Shown in pieces: positions 1 to 8,062 of a DNA stretch of 64,000 bases; positions within the stretch are counted from its first letter, which is position 1, and the number at the start of each line of letters is the position of its first letter. Origin of the DNA: an uncultured Reyranella sp. (GTDB lineage Bacteria; Pseudomonadota; Alphaproteobacteria; Reyranellales; Reyranellaceae); contig NZ_CAMFKM010000008.1 in assembly GCF_945957355.1 (NCBI RefSeq), forward strand, positions 62,001 through 126,000. Reading direction: 5' to 3'. The translations under genes and the position numbers were made by a program. The notes beneath the pieces were generated by a model. The model was given only the letters and a program-made list of their open reading frames with translations, did no database searches and was not told the origin of the DNA.

Positions 1-1486
1 CCCAACCGTGCTGGATGACGGGGCGCGCGCCGTCTTCCTGCAGCTTCTTGTCGATTTCCCACACGAGCTTCCGGCGGGCTGCGATGTCGGTCGTCATCGA
101 CTGCTGGTCGAACAGCTTTTCGACCTCCGGATTGCAGTAGTTGGTGTAGTTGCGCTCCGAGCCGCAGCGGAAGGTCTCGTAGAAGACGACGTCGGGATCG
201 TCGACGCCGACACCCTGGATGTTCATGCCGATGGAGAAGTCCCGGCGCATCATGCGATTGTACCAGACGGCGGTCTCGAGTGGTTCCAGTTCGGCCTGGA
301 TGTTAACCTGCTTCAGGTGGTCGATCAGGATGACCGCGGGGTCGCGATAGCTCGGGATGTTACGGGTCGAGACCTTGATCTTCAGCGGCTTCTCGGCGGT
401 GTAGCCGAGCTCGGCCATGATCTTGCGGCCTTCCTCGCGCGACTTGGCGACGTCCGGGCCGTAGCCTGCCACGGTCGAGAGGAATTCAGTCGGCATGCCC
501 CAGAGACCTTCCGGCGGCGGCAGCATGGCGCCGCCGATCCGGTAGTTGCCCTGGCCCAGGATCTCGTTGAAGGCACTGCGGTCGATCGACAGGGCCATGG
601 CGCGGCGGATCTTCGCGTCGTCAAAGGGCGGCTTCTCGCGATTGACCAGCAGGTTGGCCTGAGTGTTGGTCGGCTGCGCCTCGCAGATCGCCGTCGGCGC
701 CTGGACTTTGAGATCGTTGACCATGGCCGGCGTGACGACCGACGTGAAGGTCATGTCGAGCTTGCTGGCAACGAAGGTCAGGAGCGAGGTCGCGCGGTTG
801 GGGATGATCGAGAATTCGATCGCATCCAGGTAGGGGCGGCCGGACTTCCAGTAATCCGGGTTCCGCGCGAGCTTGATCGACTCATTCTGCTTCATCTCGA
901 CGAACTTGAACGGGCCGGTGCCGACCGGCTTGGTCCGCATCTGCTGCGTCGGCACATGGCAGGGATAGACCGGCGAGAAGGCGGCGGCGAGCATGGTGAG
1001 CAGGGAGGGCTGCGGCCGCTTGAGATGGAAGGTCGCTTCGCGGTCGCCGTTCACCGTGACCTTTTCGAGATTGAAGTACCAGGTCTTGCGCGGATTCTTG
1101 CGCAGCTTCGATTCGTCTGAGATCACCATGTCCCAGGTGCACTTCACGTCGGCGCTGCTGAACGGCTTGCCGTCGTGCCACTTCACACCGTCGCGCAGCT
1201 TGAAGGTAAGCTGCTTGCCGTCGTCGCTCCATTTCCACTCGGTGGCGAGCTCGGGAATGATGTTGTCGGGCGTGTTCTGCTTCGTCTTCGGATCGAACAT
1301 CACCAGGTTGTTGTAGACTGACATGAAGGGCATGACGGTCGAGATGGTCGCCTCCTCATGGATCGAGGCGCTGGGCGGATTGTCCATGTGGGCGATCTTG
1401 AGCGTGCCGCCGGCCTTCTGTGCCCAGGCGGGTGCGGCGGCGAAGGCGGCGACGGTCGCGGCGAGTGCCATGACGGGAAGCTTCAT
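1..1486 (-). CDS. ABC transporter substrate-binding protein, family 5 (peptide/opine type), 3' end cut by window
   Basis: Periplasmic binding protein of the dipeptide/oligopeptide/nickel family (SBP_bac_5). The reading frame stays open from an ATG at 1486, preceded by a GGAGGAAAC-type ribosome binding site, to the window edge, giving about 495 residues without a stop. The N-terminus is a Sec signal peptide ending AAPAWAQ. Family hallmarks follow: KLRDGVKWHDGKPF near residue 95, PVGTGPFKF near residue 190, and a late segment on branched NPDYW-type loops. Full members are about 500-540 residues, so only a short C-terminal piece is missing. The transported ligand cannot be named. It is divergent from the Bug protein gene with about 60 bases between them. 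Confidence 0.9.
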   Translation of the reverse strand, partial: MKLPVMALAATVAAFAAAPAWAQKAGGTLKIAHMDNPPSASIHEEATISTVMPFMSVYNNLVMFDPKTKQNTPDNIIPELATEWKWSDDGKQLTFKLRDGVKWHDGKPFSSADVKCTWDMVISDESKLRKNPRKTWYFNLEKVTVNGDREATFHLKRPQPSLLTMLAAAFSPVYPCHVPTQQMRTKPVGTGPFKFVEMKQNESIKLARNPDYWKSGRPYLDAIEFSIIPNRATSLLTFVASKLDMTFTSVVTPAMVNDLKVQAPTAICEAQPTNTQANLLVNREKPPFDDAKIRRAMALSIDRSAFNEILGQGNYRIGGAMLPPPEGLWGMPTEFLSTVAGYGPDVAKSREEGRKIMAELGYTAEKPLKIKVSTRNIPSYRDPAVILIDHLKQVNIQAELEPLETAVWYNRMMRRDFSIGMNIQGVGVDDPDVVFYETFRCGSERNYTNYCNPEVEKLFDQQSMTTDIAARRKLVWEIDKKLQEDGARPVIQHGW

Positions 1487-1546
1487 CTTCGTTTCCTCCT
1501 TTTCTTTGTGATGACGCTAGCACTTCCCTGTGCCTAGAGTCGGTCC

Positions 1547-2497
1547 ATGAAGCTCATCAGTTTGCTGGTCGGAATGCTTCTCGCAGTGCCGGCCGTCGCC
1601 CAGAACTATCCTTCGAAGCCGATCAAGATCATCACCGCCTTCGGCCCCGGTACCGCGACCGACATCGCCGCGCGGGCGATCGGGCAGGACATTGCGGCGC
1701 AGACCGGCCAGACCGTCGTCATCGACAACAAGCCCGGCGCGGAAGGCCAGATCGCGGCGCAGTCGGCAGCGGCCGCGGCGCCCGACGGCTACACGCTTTT
1801 CTTCACCACCCAGACAACGCAGGCGATCAATCCGCACGTCTACAAGTCGCTGGCCTACGATCCGGTGAAGAGCTTCGCGCCGGTCGCGGGCATCACGCTC
1901 GGCGCTCAGATCGTCATGGTGCGCAACGATTTGCCGGCCAGGACCATCCAGGAGTTCATTGCGCTCGCGAAGGCGAAGCCGGGCAAGCTGAGCTTCGGCA
2001 GCGGCAACGGGTCGAGCCGCGGCGGGGCGGAGCTGTTCCGCATCATGACCGGGATCGATCTGCTGGGCGTTCCCTACAAGACCCAGCCGCAGGCCATTGC
2101 CGACCTGCTGGGTGGCCGCATCGACGTCGTGTTCTCCGACTTCACGGTCGGCCTGCCACCCGTTCTCGACGGGCGCGCACGCGGGCTCGCGGTCACCAGC
2201 AAGCAGCGCATCCCCGGGCTCGAGCAGTTTCCGACGGTGGACGGTAGCGGCGTTCCGGGATTCGAGATGTGGGCGTGGACCGCGATGTACGCGCCGGCTG
2301 GCACGCCGAAGCCCATCATCGACAGGCTCAACGCGCTGGTGCGGCAGGCCGCCAAGTCGCCCGCCTATCTCAACCTGCTGAAGACCACCTACGGCGTCTC
2401 GTTCGTGGGATCGCCCGAGGACCTGGCGGCTTTCCAGGCCACGGAGACGAAGAAGTGGGCAGAGATCGTGTCGGTCGCCGGGATGAAGGAGCCCTGA
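1547..2497 (+). CDS. Bug-family (tripartite tricarboxylate transporter type) periplasmic binding protein
   Basis: A 316-residue extracytoplasmic binding protein of the TctC/Bug family. It has a signal peptide (MKLISLLVGMLLAVPAVAQ) followed by the family opening NYPSKPIKIITAFGPG. A conserved ADLLGGRIDVVFSD segment lies in the middle. These proteins hand carboxylates to TctA/TctB membrane subunits, but neither is encoded in this window, so it is an orphan receptor. The adjacent minus-strand dicarboxylate-type CoA operon makes a carboxylate ligand plausible; this is inference. Length and start agree with the family. Confidence 0.9.
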   Translation: MKLISLLVGMLLAVPAVAQNYPSKPIKIITAFGPGTATDIAARAIGQDIAAQTGQTVVIDNKPGAEGQIAAQSAAAAAPDGYTLFFTTQTTQAINPHVYKSLAYDPVKSFAPVAGITLGAQIVMVRNDLPARTIQEFIALAKAKPGKLSFGSGNGSSRGGAELFRIMTGIDLLGVPYKTQPQAIADLLGGRIDVVFSDFTVGLPPVLDGRARGLAVTSKQRIPGLEQFPTVDGSGVPGFEMWAWTAMYAPAGTPKPIIDRLNALVRQAAKSPAYLNLLKTTYGVSFVGSPEDLAAFQATETKKWAEIVSVAGMKEP

Positions 2498-2504
2498 CGA
2501 CGTC

Positions 2505-3737
2505 TCAGGAGGGACGCAGGCGCCGCAGCCGGGCCGACGTCACGATCTGCCAGACGGCCGCGGCGAGGACGCATGCGGCGACGACGAGGAAGGCGCTGCG
2601 GTAGTCAACGGCGGCGGCGATCAGGCCAAACAGCGGGGGGCCGATGACGGCGCCGGAGAAGGCGAGGGCGGTTTGGACCGCCGCTACGGCGGCGACCTGT
2701 CCGGGCGGGGCGAGTGCCGCGAACTCGGCGATCGACACGCCGTTCCAGCTGATGACGACCGTACCGTAGGCAAAGACGATCAGGCCGATCAGCCAATAGG
2801 GTGTGTCGGCCGAGATCAGGGCGGTGGCGACGGCACCCAGGGCAATTCCCACGCCGGTCCAGCCCAGCAGCATCATGCGCGGAAAGCGGTCGCCCAGTGC
2901 GCCCAGGATCAGCCGCTGCACCGTGCCGCCGATCTGGGCGAGGAAGAGCAGGAAGCCCGCTTCGGCGATGCTGAGGCGGCAATGCTCGTAGAGATAGGTC
3001 ACGAGGAAGAATGTGAAAGTGTGCTGTGCCACGACGTAGAGCAGCGCCGACCAGCCCAGCACGCGCATCTCCGGGTGGCGCATCACATGGACGATCGACG
3101 ACCAGATGCCTTCCGACGGTGCGGAGGGAGCGACCGAAGAGTCCAGTCGGGCGCGCAGCAGTTCGAGGACGCCCGCACCGACCAGCATGAGGGCGGCGGC
3201 CGCGAGCGAGGCGCCGCGCCAGCCGAGCGCCGGCAGCAGCAGTGGCAGGACGATGCCAGCGGCGGCAAAGCCCAACGGCACGCCGGTCTGCTTCACGGAG
3301 AAGACGAGGCTGAACCAGGCGCGCGGCACGCGCTGGCTCAGGATGTGGGCCGAAGCCGGATTGATCGGGCCCTGCGCAAAGCCGATGAACGCCACCGCGA
3401 CGACGGTCGCGGCGACGAAGGCCGCGGCATTCAGGGCAAGGCCGATCGCGGCGGCCAGCATGGCGAACTGGCAAATCCGGACGGCGCCCAGCTGCGAGAT
3501 CGGCGCCGCGCTCCACAGCGCGACGCCTGAGGCGATGGCATAGGTCACGGCGGTGAAGGCGCCGACGAGTTTCGGCGAGATCCCGAGGTCCCGTGCGACC
3601 GCAGGCATCAGCACGCTGAGCGACAGCACAGCCAGCGAGATGAGCATCTGCGTGCCCAGCATCGCCCCGATCGGGACGAGCGACTGCTGCAGTCCGGGGC
3701 GCGGGCTCTCCGTGTTCGGCACCGCGCCCGCCTGCAT
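2505..3737 (-). CDS. MFS transporter, last gene of the CoA-acid operon
   Basis: A 410-residue major facilitator superfamily permease with about twelve hydrophobic segments spread over the whole length. The start ATG follows the TAG stop of the lyase gene by one base, so it is translationally coupled to that operon. Its position as the last gene of a complete carboxylic-acid degradation operon suggests it imports the substrate or a related acid. No substrate-specific motif was recognised. The first 25 residues are hydrophilic and the first membrane segment follows them. Confidence 0.85.
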   Translation of the reverse strand: MQAGAVPNTESPRPGLQQSLVPIGAMLGTQMLISLAVLSLSVLMPAVARDLGISPKLVGAFTAVTYAIASGVALWSAAPISQLGAVRICQFAMLAAAIGLALNAAAFVAATVVAVAFIGFAQGPINPASAHILSQRVPRAWFSLVFSVKQTGVPLGFAAAGIVLPLLLPALGWRGASLAAAALMLVGAGVLELLRARLDSSVAPSAPSEGIWSSIVHVMRHPEMRVLGWSALLYVVAQHTFTFFLVTYLYEHCRLSIAEAGFLLFLAQIGGTVQRLILGALGDRFPRMMLLGWTGVGIALGAVATALISADTPYWLIGLIVFAYGTVVISWNGVSIAEFAALAPPGQVAAVAAVQTALAFSGAVIGPPLFGLIAAAVDYRSAFLVVAACVLAAAVWQIVTSARLRRLRPS

Positions 3738-3738
3738 C

Positions 3739-4653
3739 CTAGAGACCGTAGAGGTCGGCCTTGTTCAGGATGGTGTTGCGCAGGATGCGGATCGAGGCGA
3801 CGTCGACCATGATGCCGTCGACGTTGATCGCACCCAGCCCGGCGGCCTCGGCCTCGGCGTAGGCCTTCTCGAGCTTTCGGGCCCGGGCGATGTCCTCGGC
3901 CTTGGGCGAGTAGACATCGAGCGCGATGTCGATCTGCGAGGGATGGATCGCCCACTTGCCGACACAGCCCAGGATCATGGAGCGCTTGCACTCCTCGCGA
4001 TAGGCGTCGGGGTTCTTGAAGTCGGCGAACGGGCCGTCGACTGGATCGATGCCGGCAGCGCGGCAGGCCATAATCAGCCGGAAGCGGGCATAGTGCCAGA
4101 TGTCGCCCGGGTAGCCGTCGGTCTCGCCGACATTCTTGTTGGTGACGCCCATCGAGGCGGAGAAGTCACCCATGCCGAACACCAGGCATTCGAGGCGCGG
4201 GGTGCAGGCGGCGATCGCGTCGACGTTCTGCATGCCCTCGACTTCCTCGATCAGCGCCTCGAGCCCGATCCTGCGCTTCATCTTCAGCTTCTTCTCGATC
4301 TGGTGAAGCAGCTTGTCGGCGAACAGCACGTCGGCGGCGGTCTGCACCTTGGTCATCATGATCGTGTCGAGATGCTCGCCCGCACCCTCGACGATCTCGA
4401 TGATGTCCTCATAGGCGTACTCGGTGGTCAGGTCGTTGATGCGCACGCAGCGCGTCTTGCCCTTCCAGTTGAGCGACTTCAGGCCCTCGATGATCTTCTT
4501 GCGGGCGTCTCGCTTCTGGCTGGGAGCAACGGCGTCCTCGAGGTCGAGGAAGACGTGATCAGCCTTCGACTCCGACGCCTTCTGGATCATCTTCTCGCTG
4601 GACCCCGGGGTCGAGAGCTGCACGCGGCGGGCGCGCCTGGGACGGTCGGTCAT
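3739..4653 (-). CDS. HpcH/HpaI aldolase/citrate lyase family protein (malyl-/citramalyl-CoA lyase-like)
   Basis: A 304-residue CitE-like lyase that would cleave a 3-hydroxyacyl-CoA such as malyl-, beta-methylmalyl- or citramalyl-CoA into two smaller acyl units, in the cytoplasm with Mg2+. Visible family features are QLSTPGSSEKMI at the N-terminus, FLDLEDAVAP, the CoA/oxalate-binding RINDL arginine, the metal-ligand glutamate in GLEALIEEVEG and the metal-ligand aspartate in FGMGDFSAS. The ATG at 4653 has an AAGGAGAAG site; the open frame extends further upstream but that part overlaps the CoA-transferase gene and has no family similarity. It sits between the CoA-transferase and the MFS gene. 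Confidence 0.9.
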   Translation of the reverse strand: MTDRPRRARRVQLSTPGSSEKMIQKASESKADHVFLDLEDAVAPSQKRDARKKIIEGLKSLNWKGKTRCVRINDLTTEYAYEDIIEIVEGAGEHLDTIMMTKVQTAADVLFADKLLHQIEKKLKMKRRIGLEALIEEVEGMQNVDAIAACTPRLECLVFGMGDFSASMGVTNKNVGETDGYPGDIWHYARFRLIMACRAAGIDPVDGPFADFKNPDAYREECKRSMILGCVGKWAIHPSQIDIALDVYSPKAEDIARARKLEKAYAEAEAAGLGAINVDGIMVDVASIRILRNTILNKADLYGL

Positions 4654-4664
4654 CAATCTTCTCC

Positions 4665-5891
4665 TTAAGCTACGATCTTGTCGGCGCGCAGACGGGCGAT
4701 GTCGCCCGCGCCGAGCCCGATGGTCTTCAGATACTCGTCGGTGTGCTCGCCCAGCAACGGCGCGCGATGGCGCACCTTGCCGGGTGTTTCGGTCATCTTC
4801 ACGGCGACGCCCGCGATCTGGACCTCGTGGTCGAGCCCGGGATGCGGCACCCAGGGCAGCATATCCCGCGCCTTGAAATGGGGATCGGCGACGATGTCGC
4901 GCACGTTGTAGACCGGCGAGAAGGGCACCTTGCCGCCAAAATGCTTCAGCAGCTCCTGCTTGGTGCGCAGGCACGTGAAGTCCGAGACGGCGGCGATGAG
5001 CACATCCTGGTTGGCCCGGCGGTCCTGCACGGTGATGAAGCGCGGATCGGTCGCGAACTCCGGCCTGTCGATCAATCGGCACAGGATCGGGAAGTGCGCG
5101 TCGGCATGGGCGGCGATCGTCACGAAGCCGTCCTTCGCCGGGAACATGCCGAACGGGCAGAGCAGGGGATGATGATTGCCCTCGGGATGCGGCAGCGTCT
5201 GCGCATAGGAATGCTGGTGCATGATGCGCTCGCAGACCGCGAGGATCGCATCGACCATGCCGACGTCGACGAACTGGCCCTTGCCGGTCTTGTAGGCGTG
5301 CAGGATCGCCGAGACGATGCCGAAGGCGCAGGTGATGGCGGGCACGATGTCGCCGACGCCGGGCCCGACCTTCATCGGCGTGTCCTTATCGGGGCCGGTG
5401 ATGGCCATGATGCCGCCCATCGCCTGGCTGATGACGTCGTAGGCCGGGAAGTCCGCGTAGGGGCTCTTGCCCGTGCGCACATCGCCGAAGCCGCGGATCG
5501 TGGCATAAACCAGCTTGGGGTTGCGGGCGTGCAGCGTCTCGTAGCTGAGGCCCAGGCGATCCATGACGCCGCCGCGGTAGTTTTCGACCACCGCGTCGGC
5601 GTTGTCGCAAAGCTTCAGGACGAGCTCGCGGCCGGCCTCCGTCTTGAGGTCGATGGCGATCGACTTCTTGTTGCGGTTCACCGACGCGAAGTAGCCGCCG
5701 AATGCCTTGAGTTTATCGTCTGCATGATAGGGGCCGATGATGCGCGTGTGGTCGCCGTCGAGCGGCTCGACCTTGATGACCTCCGCGCCCTGGTCGGCCA
5801 GCAGCATCGTGCAGTAGGGGCCGGCCAGCATTTGGGTGAGGTCGACGATCCTCACGCCATCGAGCGCACCAAGGACTTCGGTACCGCTCAC
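4665..5891 (-). CDS. CaiB/BaiF (class III) CoA-transferase
   Basis: A 408-residue family III CoA-transferase, which moves CoA between carboxylic acids through an aspartyl-CoA thioester. The catalytic aspartate is visible as D181 in VGPGVGDIVPA. The N-terminal LDGVRIVDLTQMLAGP and VENYRGGVMDRLGL segments are typical. The GTG start overlaps the TGA stop of the upstream MaoC gene (GTGA), so the two are translationally coupled. Relatives act on succinyl-CoA with malate, mesaconate or itaconate. In this operon it most likely activates the dicarboxylate substrate; that assignment is inferred from context. Confidence 0.92.
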   Translation of the reverse strand: MSGTEVLGALDGVRIVDLTQMLAGPYCTMLLADQGAEVIKVEPLDGDHTRIIGPYHADDKLKAFGGYFASVNRNKKSIAIDLKTEAGRELVLKLCDNADAVVENYRGGVMDRLGLSYETLHARNPKLVYATIRGFGDVRTGKSPYADFPAYDVISQAMGGIMAITGPDKDTPMKVGPGVGDIVPAITCAFGIVSAILHAYKTGKGQFVDVGMVDAILAVCERIMHQHSYAQTLPHPEGNHHPLLCPFGMFPAKDGFVTIAAHADAHFPILCRLIDRPEFATDPRFITVQDRRANQDVLIAAVSDFTCLRTKQELLKHFGGKVPFSPVYNVRDIVADPHFKARDMLPWVPHPGLDHEVQIAGVAVKMTETPGKVRHRAPLLGEHTDEYLKTIGLGAGDIARLRADKIVA

Positions 5892-6367
5892 TTGTCTCCC
5901 CAGTGGCTGCGCCGCTTGATCAGGACGGTGCGCTCGCCTTCGAAGATGTTTTTGTCGTCCTGGTTTACGCCGTAATGCTTGAAGCGGACGATGCCGGCAT
6001 CTTCCTGCTTGGCGTCCTTCTTCTCCAGCACCTCGGTGTAGCAATAGAGCGTGTCGCCGTGATGGAGCGGCCCTTTGAGGCGGATCTTGTCCATCCCGAG
6101 TTCCATCAGCGCGTTCTCCGCCGTATCCTCGGCGGCGAGGCCGATGCACATGGAGATGGTGACGCCGCCGAAGCCCAGCCGCTTGCCGTAGGGCATCGAC
6201 TGGGTCAGGTGCTCGTTGAAGTGGGCCTCCGCCGTATTCATGGTCACGTTGGTGATCCAGACCTGCTCCATCGGCTCCACCGTCTTGCCGCGGGCGTGTT
6301 TCATCACGTCGCCGACCGTGAAGTCTTCGAAGTAGTTGTGCTTGCCCGTGAGTGCGGAGACTTTCAT
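5888..6367 (-). CDS. MaoC-family hydratase (first of two in the operon)
   Basis: A 159-residue single hot-dog fold protein of the MaoC dehydratase family, expected to hydrate an enoyl-CoA. The opening YFEDFTVGDVMKHARGKTV and the segment with FNEHLTQS and GFGGVTISMCIGLA match the family. Its ATG shares one base with the TGA of the acyl-CoA dehydrogenase gene (TGATG). The pairing with an acyl-CoA dehydrogenase and a CitE-like lyase supports hydration of an unsaturated CoA ester to the 3-hydroxy ester that the lyase cleaves. Confidence 0.88.
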   Translation of the reverse strand: MKVSALTGKHNYFEDFTVGDVMKHARGKTVEPMEQVWITNVTMNTAEAHFNEHLTQSMPYGKRLGFGGVTISMCIGLAAEDTAENALMELGMDKIRLKGPLHHGDTLYCYTEVLEKKDAKQEDAGIVRFKHYGVNQDDKNIFEGERTVLIKRRSHWGDK

Positions 6368-7527
6368 CAGTTCCTCCCGCGGCCGAGTAGACGGTCGGAG
6401 ATGATGCGCTTCTGGATCTCCGAGGTGCCCTCGAAGATCTTGGTCAGGCGCGCATCGCGCCAGTGCCGCTCGATGGCGTGCAGGGTCGTGTAGCCGGCGC
6501 CGCCATGGATCTGCAGGCCTTCGCTGCAGACCCGCTCGGCCATCTCGGAGGCGAACAGCTTCACCATCGAGGCTTCCTTGTCGCAACGCTGGCCGGTGTC
6601 GATCTGCTCGCAGACGAAATACATGAGCTGGCGTGCGGCCTCGATCTGCGTGGCCATGTCGGCGATCTTGAAGCGGATCGCCTGGAAGTCGGAGATCGAG
6701 TGGCCGAACTGCTTGCGGTCGTTGGCGTACTGGATCGAATCGTCCAGCGCGCCCTGGGCGAGGCCGATGGCGCGGGCGGCGGTGTGGGCGCGCGCCGTCT
6801 CGAGGCCCGAGGTGGCGTAGTAGAAGGCATGGCCTTCCTTGCCGATCATGTCGGAGGCTTCGACGCGGAAATTGTCGAAGGCCAGCTCCCAGGTCTTCCA
6901 GCCGAAGTAGCCGATCTTGGGGATTGGCGCGCCGTTCACACCCTTGGGTAGCTCGCCGCGCTTCTTCTCGACGAAGAACATCGAGAGGCCGAGATGGCGC
7001 TTGCCCGGAGGCGCATCCGACGTGCGGGCGATGATGATCATGAAGTCGGCGCCGTCGGCGAAGGTGCACCAGTACTTGTTGCCGCTGATCAGGTAGCCGT
7101 CGCCGTCCTTCCTGGCGCGGCAGGAGATGTTGGAGATGTCGGAGCCGGCGTTGGGTTCGGACATCGAGAAGGCGCCCAGGAACTCGCCCTTGGCCATGCG
7201 CGGGAGGTAGCGCTTGCGCTGCTCCTCGCTCATCTCATGCGAGCCGATCAGCAGGTTGCCGCGCGCGATGATCGAGGCGACGCTCATCCAGCCGCGCGAC
7301 AGTTCCTCGGTGACCAGGCAGTATTCCGAGCAGCCAAGGCCCAGGCCGCCGTATTCTTCCGGGATCAGGATGCCGAAATAGCCGAGCTCGGCCATCTTCT
7401 CGCGCAGCTCCATCGGGATGTCGCCCTTCTCGGGGTCGAGCTTGTTGGCGACCGGCAGCACTTCGTTCAGCGTGAACTCGCGCGCCTGCTCCTGGATCAT
7501 GCGGCGTTCTTCGGTAAGGAAAGGCAT
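6367..7527 (-). CDS. Acyl-CoA dehydrogenase
   Basis: A 386-residue flavoprotein of the acyl-CoA dehydrogenase family that introduces the alpha,beta double bond, passing electrons to electron-transfer flavoprotein. Visible motifs are the FAD-binding SMSEPNAGSD near residue 122, RKQFGHSISDFQAI near 271, QIHGGAGY near 339 and the C-terminal FEGTSEIQ, whose E366 occupies the canonical catalytic-base position of short-chain members. The ATG at 7527 overlaps the upstream TAA (TAATG). Context points to a branched short dicarboxylyl-CoA rather than a fatty acid; this is inference. Confidence 0.93.
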   Translation of the reverse strand: MPFLTEERRMIQEQAREFTLNEVLPVANKLDPEKGDIPMELREKMAELGYFGILIPEEYGGLGLGCSEYCLVTEELSRGWMSVASIIARGNLLIGSHEMSEEQRKRYLPRMAKGEFLGAFSMSEPNAGSDISNISCRARKDGDGYLISGNKYWCTFADGADFMIIIARTSDAPPGKRHLGLSMFFVEKKRGELPKGVNGAPIPKIGYFGWKTWELAFDNFRVEASDMIGKEGHAFYYATSGLETARAHTAARAIGLAQGALDDSIQYANDRKQFGHSISDFQAIRFKIADMATQIEAARQLMYFVCEQIDTGQRCDKEASMVKLFASEMAERVCSEGLQIHGGAGYTTLHAIERHWRDARLTKIFEGTSEIQKRIISDRLLGRGRN

Positions 7528-8015
7528 TACTGGGGATTCCTGAGACGGACGAGATTGGTGCGCTTGAAATCGATGACGAGTTCTTCGCGTTGGTTGAAGC
7601 CCCTGCTGTGCCAGCTCACGATGCCGAACCCTTTGTGGGAGTCCGAGACACGCCGGTCGAGCACGACTGATTCCGCGCGCAGCGAATCGCTGGGATAGAC
7701 GGGCTGATGATAGGTGAGTTCGTTGACGCCGAGGAACGGCCCGCCGCCCTCGCTGAGATCTTCGACCGTGAGACCGAACACCGTCGTGAAGACGAGCAGG
7801 GGATTGGCCACGATGCCGGGGTGGCCGTGCGCCTGCGCGTAGGCGGCATTGTAGTAGTGCGGGTTGAAGTGCAAGGTCAGCGTCGAGAAGAGCGTGCTCT
7901 CGGACTCGGTGATCGTGCGACCCCAATGGTGCCGGAACACGCGGCCGACCTCGAAATCCTCATAGCGGTTGCCCTTGGGCACCAGCCGGGCGCGGGCCCT
8001 GAAATCCTCTGTCAT
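7527..8015 (-). CDS. MaoC-family hydratase (second of two in the operon)
   Basis: A 162-residue MaoC hot-dog protein, clearly different in sequence from its downstream paralogue. It starts with a conserved RYEDFEVGRVFRHHWGRTI segment and contains HFNPHYYNAAYA and GHPGIVANPLLVFTTVFGLTV. This type resembles mesaconyl-CoA or itaconyl-CoA hydratase-like proteins. Two unlike MaoC proteins in one operon may act as a heterodimer or on two steps; the sequence does not decide between these. About 47 bases separate it from the MmgE/PrpD gene. Confidence 0.88.
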   Translation of the reverse strand: MTEDFRARARLVPKGNRYEDFEVGRVFRHHWGRTITESESTLFSTLTLHFNPHYYNAAYAQAHGHPGIVANPLLVFTTVFGLTVEDLSEGGGPFLGVNELTYHQPVYPSDSLRAESVVLDRRVSDSHKGFGIVSWHSRGFNQREELVIDFKRTNLVRLRNPQ

Positions 8016-8062
8016 TCCTACTCCTGTCTACGCTTCTCGCCCTGCCGGGGCGAGGAATACGA

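Noticed and set aside
8..1120. 370-codon plus-strand open frame at the window start
   Set aside because: Antisense to a clear family-5 ABC binding protein with signal peptide and conserved motifs.
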